Below are positions 1-23,759 of a stretch of DNA of 64,000 nt, one piece after another; positions within the stretch are counted from its first letter, which is position 1, and each line of letters opens with the position of its first letter. Source of the stretch: Rhynchonema sp. JSB1_4 (Eukaryota; Nematoda; Chromadorea; Monhysterida; Xyalidae); contig JASAMV010004933.1 in the NCBI GenBank assembly GCA_030248065.1, positions 37,064-101,063 on the forward strand. Reading direction: 5' to 3'. The position numbers and the translations under genes are program-made. The notes under the pieces are model-generated. The model made no database searches and had not been told where the DNA came from. It saw only the letters and a list, made by a program, of their open reading frames with translations.

Positions 1-1229
1 AAAGTAGCCACAGCACTGCTCCGAACAAGGAACAACACTGCCCGGAATAGAGCCCTCCCCGGAATAGAGCCCTCAAAAGGGGTGCTAATGTTATTCGTTT
101 GGTGATAAAATGCGCCTCCTATTGATGAATGGACTCGAATAAATTCTGATAGACTCGTGATTCACATCACATGCGGGAACCCTTCTATTTAGGTTTTTAC
201 GGTATGGACTGAATGAAATGCAGAGCCCCGAGAAGAGGCGAGGTGACGCTGAAGTGTGAAATGTATTTTCATTTTCCGTTACTGCACTGTTGTCGGCACT
301 TTCTCGTGGCTGGCATAAAAAAGTGGCAAACAAACAAAGAGACCAAAGAAACCCACTCAATAATCAAACAAAGAAAATCGACGAGACAACAAAAAAATCA
401 GCCGGCCGATCGAACTCCTTGCGAAAGACCGGACGACGAGACTGTACTTTAGCGCGGATTGGCGGAGGGCGACCACAGCCGGTTGTCGGTGGTCGTCTGA
501 TAAGTAGAAACCATCGTCAGTGCTCAGAAGCACACGTTAAGTTAACAAACGCAGTCGCTTTCTGCTGAGATATCAAGCACAGTTGTGCATGCATCGTAGA
601 TGCTTAAAATTACAGCCGAAGAAAAATGTGCACAAAAACGGCTTGATTTTTCGGATTGTTTCGTTTATGATTTATCGCACACTGAGTTTCATACAATGTC
701 TTGTATCACGTTGAATGCACAAATGTCTAAATATAAAACGATGCAAATATCAGAGCCAAAATCCTCCCTTGCTTTGCACACGACGGCTTCAAACTTTTTT
801 TCGTTTTTCTCCTCCTGCAAAACTTTGTGGGCCTCGTGAAACATCACAAAGCAACGAATTGAAAATCCAATTCCAAAATCTAGATTTCCCATGTCTAGTC
901 TTTATTTCCTGAAAAAATGGCCCCAAACAATTGAGGTCAACATTCAATTGTAGAGTCGCTTTAAGGTCGATAGAGTGATTGGTCCTGTCCGGTCCTGTCA
1001 CGTATTTTTTCGGGTAAAGGTCATTTCGAGGTTTACTGATGGCAAACATCAACTGCAATGAGACAGCTGAGAACAGACGAGTAACACTGGTGGATGAAAC
1101 CAAGTATCATCAGTGATTCTCGAAAACACTCTACATTCGAAAAAGCACGTGTCCAAGACCTGGTCGATTACCAACAACGTTGTCCGACACCGGCAACAAT
1201 GTGACAAAAACCAAACAAACAAAAAATAC
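1..1229. other. Probable POLG intron, no exon recognised
   Basis: Downstream (left) of the last visible POLG exon. No segment on the minus strand resembles the polymerase domain, and nothing on the plus strand is recognisable. Positions 45-80 hold two copies of a short GGAATAGAGCCCTC motif. It is most simply a long intron. Confidence 0.5.
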
Positions 1230-4200
1230 CCACATTCTCCTCCTTTCCGCCTCGTCCATGGCTCGCCAATCAGCCAATCGTTTATCAGCCAGCTGTCCAA
1301 TCAGCGTTCGAGCTGTTCGATCGTGACTGGCTTTCTTCTCATCGGCACGGGCGCGGAATCGCGTCCAATTCTGGGTGACCGGCAGATAGCTCGTGCCCAG
1401 TTCGAGCATGCCAAAGTGCGTAATTGGATGTGGGAATCTGGGTGGGACAAGACGATAGATTATAGAATAGTTGACTGACGCCATGTGTGCTGCTGTGTTC
1501 TGTGAAACGACTTGCGTCAACTACTGTGCACAGAACCTGTTTAGTTTCGCCGATGAGGAAAGAAAGGACGCCTGTGTTGATGGCAGTTGTAGACGCATCA
1601 CAGCAAGAAGAGCTGTTCTCGAGGTTGTCCCAAAGCAAACAAAAGCACCAACTTTTTGCAGAACTCGGGCCACAACCGTTTATGCACATCCAGCGTTGCT
1701 TGAACGTCATCCGCACAATAGCGCATCAGTGACTGGAATAAAAGGCGGAATCGGAACTTCGGCAAGACCGCTAATTCAGGAAAATTCATGGCTTTCAAGT
1801 CCATATAAATGTTCAAACCGTAACACATACGATAAGTACCTGAAACTCCCAAATGACATCGTGTATGGACCCGGCTTCGAATACTTTACGTTGTTGCTTT
1901 TCCAATCTCTGTAGATCTGAACAGTAGAATCTGTGCACGGCATCCAGTGAATTTGGACATGTGCGACTCAGCCACGCGTCAAACCAGTCGGGCAACGCGG
2001 CTTGCTGTCAACATGTTTCATTCTTTTAATAAATTCCTCACCACTTTTATTAACAGTCTAGTCTCGCTGTGGTGAACTTCATTTGAGCAACTTCCTACTA
2101 CATTGTGACCGATAATATGCTCCTTCAAATCGTTCTATCTGGACCTCTACGTTGCTTCTAACATTCAGGAAGTGGCCTAAAACGCTAATACCAGTTGATC
2201 ACGTAACTGTAAACAGGGATGATGGGGTAACCTACTAGTCGGGGTTCAGTTGGGAATACATGCTTGTCGTTCATTACAGCTACTTTTCACACAGTTTACA
2301 TTCAAAACACCTAAAGACCAACATTAGCGTCCGGCCGTGTCCACTTGTTGTACTCGATGTGTTGTTCGGCAGTCATTCCACGCACACAAATGTGCATCGA
2401 CATAGTGTCCCAGAAACGGGTGCTGTCGCGCTGGAAATAGGACAGATTGTATTTGACACAACCGTCACGCAGAGACAAAACAAACACATGGACAAAACGA
2501 CACCACATAAGAACTCCCGAATCCACCTTCAACACAAATTGTTCCCTGATGCGTGCCCTGTCAAACGCAACATGATGCCCGATGACCACTCGTTCCCGGT
2601 CCCGGTCACCAAACGGAATGAGATTCGCCGGATAGAGACCATCGGTCGGGTAGAAATGCAACGAATCGGGGTTTAGCAGACGCTCGGAACACCACGAATA
2701 CCTGTGACAGTTGGATGAAGAAAGCGAAAAGTGCACACCACGTCATTCCTTTGCATGAAGCACACTTGAGGTTTAAAGTCGAGAATAGGGTTAGAGGTCG
2801 GGGGGGGCGGGGGGGGGGGGGTACCCGACACCCGAAATCTAGTTTTTGAAAAACCCAACACCAGTTTTGGACCAAAAAAGGAAAACTTTTGCTCATTTGC
2901 ATCACTAGTGCTCTTTTTTGGCTCAAGTTACTGAATTCTGAATTTACTGAATTTTTTCACTGAATTACTGAATACTGAATTTTTTCACGCGAAATAAACA
3001 CCAAAATGTCACATTCCGCGTCTTCGGAGACATTTGGTTCGAAGAAAGTTTTCTCTCAAAATTTTTCTCTCAGCAAAACTGATGTTTTGAACCGCAAGTG
3101 TCGGGTGTCGGGTCCCAAAAAAACCCCAAAAAATCTCTCTAACCCTAGTCGAGAATTAAGTGACAATGCAAACCCAACGCCCCAAGCACCCACCAAGCAC
3201 TCGGTCCCAGCACCACAGCCATGACGGGTGCAGTGCGATGATCGGACATGCACACTTCGATGTCGAATATCAACACATCGTCGTTGGGCCATTTCACTGA
3301 TTCACTACGCCCGTCCACGTGGTACCTACACTTTTAGAACAATTGGCACCTCTGATTTTCAGCAGCTATGAGTTGCTCACACGCAGCTGAGCACTATTTA
3401 CGCTAATTTTGGAAGTTGTTAATCTCAAACCCCACACTGGCTTCCATCACATGCCAGTCCGAATGACTTTCGAACAAACACACACGACACAAACCAACTT
3501 TGTCCATCCGGGTCTCAGCACAAATTTATCGGGACATTTCGGCCATTCCGTCTGCGCACTGGCAGCCACTTGCAACAGTTCCGTGTAGGGAGCACTCTTG
3601 GTGCGCGCAACATCAGTCAAATGCTCGGTTATGTTGGGCGCATTTCTCAGCAGCTCGCTTAGACCATAGGTTGGTGATGTTGAAGTACTGGCTGTAGTCG
3701 AGGATGAATGAGAAGCTCCGAATAGCAACCGACGGTCGAGATCGGCAATGCCACGCAATTTGGATGTGGCTGATTGTTGTTGTTGTACAACTGAAAGGAG
3801 TCGTGGGGTAGATAAACATCAATTTCGTTTGGAAACTTGCCACAGGTTTATGCCACAACATGAGCATCGCTGATCACATTTGTATAAAATAGTTTGCAGT
3901 TAGTAACATACAAAACGGACGACTAATTCTGTGCTTCAGTAAGCTGTCTGCACACCCAGTGTCACACATTTGTACCGCAAAAATCCTCGGTCCCGACAAT
4001 GCCACTATAAAAGAGGTACACAACAGCCAAACAAAAGTAGCTTTCCATCAAGCCGATTGCTGACTGTTTGCACAGTTGATGTTCACGCCAAGCAATCGTG
4101 GTGCTTCAAAAATGTTTCATGGTTCGCATAAAAGCTGCAGAAAACAAAAACAACGCTGCCAGAAAACAACGCCAATTCATTGCAGAAACAAGGACACTAA

Positions 4201-4423
4201 CATACTGTACATCTACCACACCTGAACTCCTCCGTCGACCTCTTTTCCTGGCATCAGCAGTGTTGTCTGCTTTCGAAGCCCGCTCATCAGTTCCCACGGT
4301 CGAGCATTGAAGCCAGATAACGGGCCGCAATAATTGTCGACTTGTGTGCCCTGTCCGCAGCTGACCACAATACTGATGGTGCGCAATTAGGACACGCACG
4401 TTGCGTCGCATCGTCACTGCCAC
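1230..4423 (-). CDS. POLG: Mitochondrial DNA polymerase gamma catalytic subunit, N-terminal part (exons 1-8, runs off window)
   Basis: Replicates and proofreads mitochondrial DNA in the matrix. Inferred coding exons: 4222-4423, 3495-3790, 3194-3330, 2527-2701, 2323-2430, 1840-2004, 1653-1732 and about 1230-1437; splice phases agree from exon to exon, giving about 457 residues. Exon 1 starts at MAVTMRRNVRVLI; its first 40 residues are rich in Arg and lack acidic residues, as in a mitochondrial presequence (inference; the least certain exon). The proofreading domain is intact: motif I FDIEV (exon 3), motif II HHVAFDRA (exon 4), motif III YCADDV (exon 7). Other family landmarks are WYSWCSERL across the exon 3/4 junction, WDTMSMH (exon 5) and GMLELGTSYLPVTQNW (exon 8). 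The polymerase domain should lie to the left of position 1. Intron 3 carries a hAT-like element. The last donor is uncertain by a few bases. Confidence 0.93.
2786..3147. mobile_element. hAT-like non-autonomous element, TAGGGTTAGAG family (copy 1)
   Basis: A 362-bp insertion in POLG intron 3. The ends TAGGGTTAGAGGTC and CTCTCTAACCCTA are inverted repeats. It is flanked by exact 8-bp duplications GTCGAGAA at 2778-2785 and 3148-3155. Sub-terminal GACACCCGACA motifs and an interior ACCAAAATGTCACATT segment recur in the copies at 6788, 34796 and 63799. An 8-bp duplication with TAGGG termini fits the hAT superfamily. No coding capacity. Confidence 0.9.
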
Positions 4424-6036
4424 CAGGCACTGAAGTGTTGGTTGGTATCAAACTTGGGTGATTAAGATTGGGTCGGGTCTGCCCGGCTCATTCGACTATC
4501 TGCAGTTTCAGGACACCTCGAGATTTACGTAAAAGTTGTTTCTTACCTGGCCAGAAACAAGTTGTTCGCTGGCCGAAGTTTGATGACGGGAACAGGAGTA
4601 AATCTCGAAATAGGCCTCATTTCAAAAAGCCGCACGGCGAAGGCAGACCTAAAGTCTGTTTGAAATCGCAAATGGTCAAGCTCCACACAAATTTGCGCCC
4701 GCCGCCACTAGGACTCTCAGAAAACACATGTGTGTGGCTCATGGTAACCACATAACATTTCGAAACAGCATCTCGCCAGCCCACCAACAACAGAAAGGAT
4801 ATTTTATCGACAGAAAATCATCGTGTCTGATTCTGCGAATGATCATTTTTACGAAACAAAATCGATTAAAGTGCAGATGGGTAATGTTAATGTCCAAACA
4901 CAGAGTATATGTGATAATCAATCAATCAAAATATTGCGCAGATGACGAAAATAATTAGATATCAAAACACAAGCCATAAAAACGGTAATAAGTTGCACCG
5001 CACAAAACGAAACACACAATGCAGCAATGCCATATCGAAGAAAGCCAGCAGCTATGTACAGTATATTGGAACAAAATCACAAGCACATACCAAACTTGAT
5101 GATCGGATCAAACTTGCCTTGGTCTGGTAACGTATAAACAAGTGCAACACCCAATTTCGACCAGCGTTATCGGAAGACAGCCCATAAAAAGAATTATCAA
5201 CGCAAATCGAAACTGGTGGCACCCGTAAATCTAAAAAGTTACTGCATAAAAACAGGAGATACGTCCGATTCGATCACCCAGTTTGACACTGCTCTCATAT
5301 ACTTCCATACACTAGAACACATGCAAAGCAGTCAGTTGCACTGATCTTGGTAACCAGACCGTTCTCTGCGAACTCTGGGTACACAAAAAGGTCAGACCCA
5401 AGACCGCAGCAACTGACCTGACCCCCACCCTATGCAGCTAAAATTTCTAAATGCCTCAGGAAAAAATCGCGAGCGTCCGCGTTTAGCAGGCCAGAAAAAT
5501 ATAACAGCAGCTAGTAATGTGAGCATTATAGAGGGCACAAAAATATACAAATGAAATGTATAATATGTAATACGAAGCAATGCAGAGCGTGGTTTTGTAA
5601 GACAATGGAGTTTACAAGGCGACAATAACGTACATAGTTATTATGTAGCAATGATATTCAAAAAAGCATCGTCCGGTTACATCAAATACGGATACCATCA
5701 AGGTGAGAAGAAGCGAAATGGCATAAAATGTCGAACGTTTCTGACTACAAATTATCCAAATTCGATCACAATAATTCCATTATTCCACTGCAAAACATCC
5801 AAACTTAGTTGTTGCGAATTCAGAAACTAATGTCTTATTCAGCTTAGTGTCCGCCTGAATTGTATAACAACCTGAAAAATACAGCTCCATTTTTATAAAT
5901 CCCGCCAGTCACACGCTGTAATGCATCAGAATAAACGCCCCAAATTTACCAAATGCCTCTCATCATCATAACATTAATATCCACAATTGTGACGAAAATC
6001 ATAAAATCAATGAAAATAAACCAATCGATCGGTCGA
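4424..6036. other. Intergenic region between POLG and the BTB-domain gene
   Basis: Spans from the inferred POLG start to the stop codon of the next gene; both genes are on the minus strand. The POLG promoter and the 3' untranslated region of the BTB gene must lie here. No conserved exon, RNA gene or repeat with clear ends was seen. Confidence 0.5.
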
Positions 6037-18482
<12,446 letters not shown>

Positions 18483-19009
18483 GGAGTAGTGCGACCAGCA
18501 GCGCTCATCACACACAACCACGCAAATGAGCGGATGGTAGATTGGGGGTGGTTTGGATTGGCGGATGCGTGGTGCGCATTCAATTATTGCTTGGTCTTCT
18601 GCAAGAAAAACAGTTGGTTCTTTTATGTCGGGTTGTGAAATGATACGACAAAGCGAAACAACTGAACACATGTGATTCACGCAAAACAAGCATTCGCCAG
18701 ATCTAAATGCATCTTTTCGGGAAAGGGTAAGTAAATATTCGCGCGGGCAAATATTTCCTAACTTTAACAGCGGCAATTACGCTTAAAAAGCTGTATTCTG
18801 TTGTGTACGCAAGCTTAAACAACGTTTGACACAACAACACAGCCTTACCATACCACTAATCTGTGCGTGGTACGGTCGACGGTGAAGGTTGGGTGGGGGT
18901 GGGGTTCTATTAATGGGGGGTTCTATTTTTAATTTCGAGCCATTTGGGTGGTGTTCAATTAATGGGGGATTCTATTTCCGACAATACGGTAATCAGCCCT
19001 CCTGGGTTG
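18483..19009. other. Upstream region of the BTB-domain gene
   Basis: Lies immediately 5' of the inferred first coding exon and should include the promoter and 5' untranslated sequence. No TATA box or other element is convincing. The right part (18880-19009) is G-rich, with two GGGGG(G)TTCTATT-like repeats, and abuts a transposon stack. Confidence 0.4.
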
Positions 19010-19101
19010 CAGTGTTGGAGGTTGGGGGGGGTTTGGGGGGTAGCCCCCCCAGTACAGTAGGTATCCCCCTATTTTCACCCCGGTACAGTAGGTATCCCCC
19101 C

Positions 19102-19919
19102 CAGTGTAGTTCCTGGGGGAGGGCGGTCCCCCCCCCCCGGGCACGTCTGTTTCCCCTCCATGGTACGTACGCCTGCCCCACTGTTCCCCCTCCGGGTACG
19201 TCTGCTCCCCCAATTTTTACCTAAAATAGGCAAATTTTGGCCTAAAATAGGCATTTTTAGGCATAAACTAAGTGATTTTTAGGTCAATGTCGTCAAAAAT
19301 CGCCAAAATACCTTTTTTATTGAGATTTTTTTCCTAAAAGGGGCAAAAATGAGCCACATTTCCGACCTCAAAAAATGACTTTTCTCCAAATTTGGGTCCT
19401 ACCCAGTGTAGTTCCTGGGGGGGAGGGGGGTCCCCCCGTAAGGTACACTAACCGCCGCGACCAAGGTACACTAGTACACTAACCGCCGCGCCAGGTACAC
19501 TAACCGCCTCAATTTTTGCCCAAAATAGGCATTTTAGGCCTAAAATGGGCATTTTTAGGCCAAAAATGGGTAATTTTTGGGTCGATGTTGTCGAAAGTTG
19601 CCAAAATACCCTTTTTATGGAGAATTTTTTCCAAAAAAAGGTCAAAAATCGGTCAAATTTTCTACCTCAAACAGTGACTTTTTCCTGAATTTGGGTCTCC
19701 CCCCCCCCTTCCCCCGTCCAGGTAGGTACACTAACCGCTGCACGAAAAAAAGGGGTAGGTACACTACTAACCGCCGTGCCGGACCAGGAACTACACTGGT
19801 CCTACCCCTACCCCCCTTCCGGGTCCCTCCCCCCCAGGTGGGTACGTCTGTTCCCCCTCCGAAAGAAGGGGGTACCGCCTGTTCCCCCTCCGGAACAGGA
19901 ACTACACTGCCCCCCCCCG
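19102..19919. mobile_element. hAT-like element, CAGTGTAGTTCCTGG family (outer of two)
   Basis: Starts CAGTGTAGTTCCTGG and ends CAGGAACTACACTG, inserted in a C run of the 19010 element, so the duplication cannot be read exactly. Sub-terminal GGGTACGTCTG repeats occur on both sides. Its centre is interrupted by a second, related element at 19404-19798. Confidence 0.8.
19404..19798. mobile_element. hAT-like element, CAGTGTAGTTCCTGG family (inner)
   Basis: A 395-bp element flanked by exact 8-bp duplications GTCCTACC (19396-19403 and 19799-19806). The termini are CAGTGTAGTTCCTGG and CCAGGAACTACACTG. Sub-terminal GGTACACTAACCGCC repeats appear three times at one end and twice at the other. The AT-rich middle is made of GGCCTAAAAT repeats. 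Same subfamily as 46610-46990 and 55829-56214. Confidence 0.92.
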
Positions 19920-20527
19920 ATTTTGTCCCAAAGACCCAAAAGTGCCAATTTTTGACCAAAATGGCCAAAATTAGTGTAAAATCAGTCGTTTTTACCTCAA
20001 ATTACCCAAAATTCGCGCGCTACGCGCGCAAATACTGACGCCAGAGATCGGAAACGGGCCGGGCCGCGATTTTGGAGTTGGTCGACCGAGCCGGGCCGGG
20101 CCGGGTCGGAGATTTGGGGGGACCGGGCCGGGCCGGGCCGGCATGCCTAAATTTGAACGAAATTACCATTTTTTGCACCAAAATTTTCAAAATTTTTGCG
20201 CTTCGCGCAATAACATTTCCTAGTTCTTGATCCTTTCAGTCATCGTTCTGAAGAAAGAAGCAGTAGCTACCCATACCCAGGCCTTTGCTTTGCAGCAATC
20301 AACCTACTGTACCACCAAAAAAGCCTGCCTGCAATCAACCTACCTACCTATTACTGTACCGACCGGCCGAGCTGGGGGGAGTCGTCCGGGAACAAAATTT
20401 TATGTCTACATATTGATGAGAATGTACTCTTAAGCGCTAATTTCGCGCGTCACGCGCGATTTTTCGCCTATATGGAGTGAAAAATACCGATTTTAAACCA
20501 TTTTGAGCCAAAAATTATACCTACTAC

Positions 20528-21384
20528 CATAGTAGTGGCTGGGGGGGGGGGTTTGGGGGGTTACCCCCCTCCAGTGTGGTGGCAGGCCAATCGACCCAAG
20601 ATACCCTAGGGGGGGGGGAAGGTTTCGGACTTACTCGAGATACCCCCCAGAGGCTACCCAAGATACCCCTATGGTCCGTCAAAAGGCGAAAAAAGGCCGT
20701 TTTTTGCATGCAATTTTACTGCAAAATTGGCCTAAAAATGGGTATTTTTTGACATTTTTGCCGAAAATTGGCCTAAAATGACCATTTTTGGGTGTTTGCG
20801 CGCGGAGCGCGCGATTTTTGGGGGTCCCGAGGTCGAAAAACACCTATTTTTGCCTTTGAAAACCATAAATCTACTTACTCGAGATACCCTTTGGGGTCGG
20901 CTCGAGATAGATACCCTTCCCCCCCCATCCCCCCCCTAAGGGTTGACTCGAGATAGATACCCCTTAGGGGGGGAATCCCCCCCATCCCCCCCCCAGCCAC
21001 TACAGTGCCCCCCTCTCAGTACTTACCTACCACAAAACCCGAGGGGGGTTGGGGGGGTTGAGTACTTACCTCTCACAACTCCAAATCATACCTCTCACAA
21101 GCAATTTTATACCTTTTTAAGGCAAAAATCGGTGTTTTTCGACCTCATTTTCGCAAAAATCGCGCGCTCCGCGCGCAAACCTACCCATAATACCTATTTT
21201 TAGGCGATTTTCGGCGAAAATTTTGAAAAAGTACTATTTTTAACTCAATTTTTGGCCAAAATTGTATCACAAAAACGGTGTTTTTTCGCCTTTTTGGGTG
21301 ACCAAAATCATACCTCTCACGCTTCCGGTCCCAACCCCGCATCATACTTACCTCCCACCCACACATGGGCCTGCCACTACACTG
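20528..21384. mobile_element. hAT-like element, CAGTGTAGTGGC family, with nested insertion
   Basis: Ends CATAGTAGTGGCTGG and GGCCTGCCACTACACTG, flanked by exact 8-bp duplications CCTACTAC (20520-20527 and 21385-21392). Long G/C runs lie next to the left end. The core has a GCGCGCTCCGCGCGC dyad (around 21163-21178) in AT-rich sequence. Contains the 20572-21007 element. Confidence 0.92.
20572..21007. mobile_element. hAT-like element, CAGTGTGGTGGCAGG family (uninterrupted copy)
   Basis: A 436-bp element with ends CAGTGTGGTGGCAGG and CCAGCCACTACAGTG, flanked by exact 8-bp duplications CCCCCCTC (20564-20571 and 21008-21015). Contains CTCGAGATA repeats and a GCGCGCGGAGCGCGCG dyad near 20797. It is the reference for the interrupted copies at 47609 and 53027. 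Confidence 0.9.
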
Positions 21385-21833
21385 CCTACTACTGTACCAA
21401 CCGGGGCGGCGACTTACGTACTGCTACTGCATCAGGATGGCGCGTCAATCTACCTACCTACCTGCCTTACCTACCTACCCTTCCCCCCAGCTGTACCAGT
21501 GAAAACAAGTATTCTGCAGAAAATTTTCGATTTTTTCAGCGTTTTGGACTTTTTTAGTTTTCAGCCCTTGAAAATTGGCTGACCGGGCCGGGCCGGGCCG
21601 ACCTCAAGCCAAAACGGGCCGGGCCGGGCCGGGCCGACCTGCAGCCCTCCACCGGGCCGGGCCGGGCCGGACTTTTCGCCGACCGGGCCGGGCCGGGCCG
21701 ACTTTACTCGGCAAGAGTTTCCGATCTCTGACTGACGCTGACTGAATTACGCGGAACGTGCGTATGGCCGGTGTGGCGTGCGTGAAGCACGAACTAGTGT
21801 TGGGGTCTGGTCCCAATGGGATGCAGCAATAAA

Positions 21834-22055
21834 TATAGTCCAACAACAGCTAATGCAGAATTTATGTCCACTGCGTTGCCTGATCCGCCAAGCAGATAAC
21901 GCGTGATACAACATTATAAACACACCCACGCAGCCAGCCAACACACACAAGCTGACTGCCTGTCTGTGCTTGTAATGTTGCATCACGCGTTATGTGCTTG
22001 GCGGATCAGGCAACGCAGTGGACATAAATTCTGCATTAGCTGTTGCTGGACTATA
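21834..22055. mobile_element. Fold-back MITE with TATAGT ends (copy 2)
   Basis: A 222-bp near-palindrome. It begins TATAGTCCAACAACAGC and ends GCTGTTGCTGGACTATA, with arms of about 75 bp including GGCGGATCAGGCAACGCAG. It sits inside a larger inverted repeat: GTCTGGTCCCAATGGGATGC near 21805 pairs with GCATCCAATTGGGACCAGA near 22376, so an older fold-back was its target. Confidence 0.75.
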
Positions 22056-22454
22056 GCAGTTGGGCACAACTGTTTCACGTCATCGACTATATCTCGAGTT
22101 TGTAATGTCTGTGATGTTTCACTTGGCCAAGGCTGGAGCCTAAGCCTAATCCTGGTTAGTCTAAACCGAAGCCTAACCCGACAGGCGGTCCCGTTCCCGT
22201 GTGGTGTTTCCCAAAAACAATATGGCTGCTGAATAAACATTGGAAGCATATGGTGTACCAATGAGCTTAGGCTTTGGCTCCAGCATGAGTCAAATGAAAC
22301 ATCGCAGGCCTGTAAAACAGCGAGGTAATCACTGACGTGAAACATTACGCGCGGTCGTTCCAATTCCGAAACAGCTGCATCCAATTGGGACCAGATCACT
22401 GGGAAGGAACGAACCGTCCCGCTGCCGATTCGGGTTTATCCGTTGCCCCCTGCA

Positions 22455-22661
22455 AAATAGGGGAATTGGGTCAGGTGGGGGAGAATTGGGTGCAAGGCAA
22501 AAATGCCTTGATTTGGTTGCTACGGGTGTGTCACACTACAGTGCGGTTGATGTTTCACGGGCAAGTAGGGGAACATTGGGTGCAGGTGGGGAAGAATTGG
22601 GTGCAACAAGGAGACTTGGGTGCAGGGGGAGAATTGGGTGCAAGGGACTGTCGGACTCTAG
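22455..22661. repeat. Short G-rich tandem repeat
   Basis: Several imperfect copies of GGGGAGAATTGGGTGCA with spacers of varying length. No reading frame of note. Confidence 0.6.
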
Positions 22662-23740
22662 TGTGATGGTTCCATACGACTGATTCACCTAGAAACCGCC
22701 TAGAAACCAGATAGCAATGTGTTCCTTTGAAGAAACCGCCTATGAACCGAAAAACAATGTGTTGCGAAGCAGAAACCGCCTAGAAACCGGACAGCTTTTC
22801 CTGTCCGGTTGTGCGATTTCCAGGCGGTTTTGCACCACAGGACGCTACTACTCAGGTTCCATGCAACTGATTAACCTAGAAACCGCCTAGAAACCGAATA
22901 GCAATGTGTTCCTTTGAAGAAACCGCCTGTAAACCGAAAAACAATGTGTTCCGACGGAGAAACCGACCAGAAGCCGGACAGCTTTTCCTGTCCGGTTGTG
23001 CGGTTTCTAGGCGGTTTTGCACCACAGGACGCTACTACTCAGGATTCATGCGACTGACTAACCTAGAAACCGTCTAGAAACCGGATAGCAATGTGTTCCT
23101 TCGAGGGAACCGGAAACCGAAAAACAATGTGTTCCGACGCAGAAACCGCCTACAAACCGGACAGCTTTTCCTGTCCGGTTGTGCGGTTTCTAGGCGGTTT
23201 TGCACCACAGGACGCAACTACTCAGGTTCCATGCGACTGATTAACCTAGAAACCGCCTAGAAACCGGATAGCAATATGTTCCTTTGAAGAAACCGCCAAT
23301 AAACCGAAAAACAATGTGTTCCGACGCAGAAACCGGACAGCTTTTCCTGTCCGGTTGTGCGGTTTCTGGGCGGTTTTGCACCACAGGACGCTACTACTCA
23401 GGTTCCATGCGACTGATTAACCTAGAAACCGCCTAGAAACCCAGAAACCGGATAGCAGGGGTTCCTTTGAAGAAACCGCCTAGAAACCGAAAAGCAATGT
23501 GTTCCGACGCAGAAACCGCCCAGAAACCGGACAGCTTTTCCTGTCCGGTTGTGCGCTTTCCAGGCGGTTTTGCACCGCAGGACGCTACGGCTCAGGTTCC
23601 ATGCGACTTATTAACGTAGAAACCGCCCAGAAACCGGATAGCAATGTGTTCCTTTGAAGAAACCACCCAGAAACCAGAAAACACTGTGTTCCGACGCAGA
23701 AACCGACTAGAAGCCGGACAGCTTTTCCTGACCGGTTGTA
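22662..23740. repeat. Tandem repeat of about 185 bp, six copies, each with a hairpin
   Basis: Units start near 22670, 22855, 23042, 23224, 23400 and 23596, each with a TTCATGCGACTGATTAACC-like phrase. Each unit contains repeated GAAACCG blocks. Most also carry a strong dyad: AAACCGCCTAGAAACCGG, then GGACAGCTTTTCCTGTCC, then CCGGTTGTGCGGTTTCTAGG. Unit length varies from about 176 to 196 bp. The last copy is cut short. Confidence 0.85.
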
Positions 23741-23759
23741 TAACAGTCGTAGGATGTCG

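Larger units (their letters stand above)
19010..20036. mobile_element. hAT-like element, CAGTGTTGGAGG family, 3'-truncated, carrying nested insertions
   Basis: Begins CAGTGTTGGAGG and continues with the G/C-run and GTACAGTAGGTATCC repeats typical of this family. Its interior resumes at about 19920 and reaches the GCGCGCTACGCGCGC dyad near 20013-20027. It stops after AAATACT, short of the expected right end seen in the 31178 copy. It contains the 19102-19919 insertion. Confidence 0.75.
20042..21730. mobile_element. hAT-like element, CAGAGATCGGAAA family with GGGCCGGGCC repeats
   Basis: Perfect ends CAGAGATCGGAAA and TTTCCGATCTCTG, flanked by exact 8-bp duplications ACTGACGC (20034-20041 and 21731-21738). 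Both sub-terminal zones are arrays of GGGCCGGGCC. The interior has two GC dyads (near 20190 and 20440) and carries the nested 20528-21384 element. Confidence 0.92.

Noticed and set aside
22055..22661. G-rich stretch as a gene with repeats
   Set aside because: The 109-codon frame is made of the GAATTGGGTGCA repeat and ends without homology.
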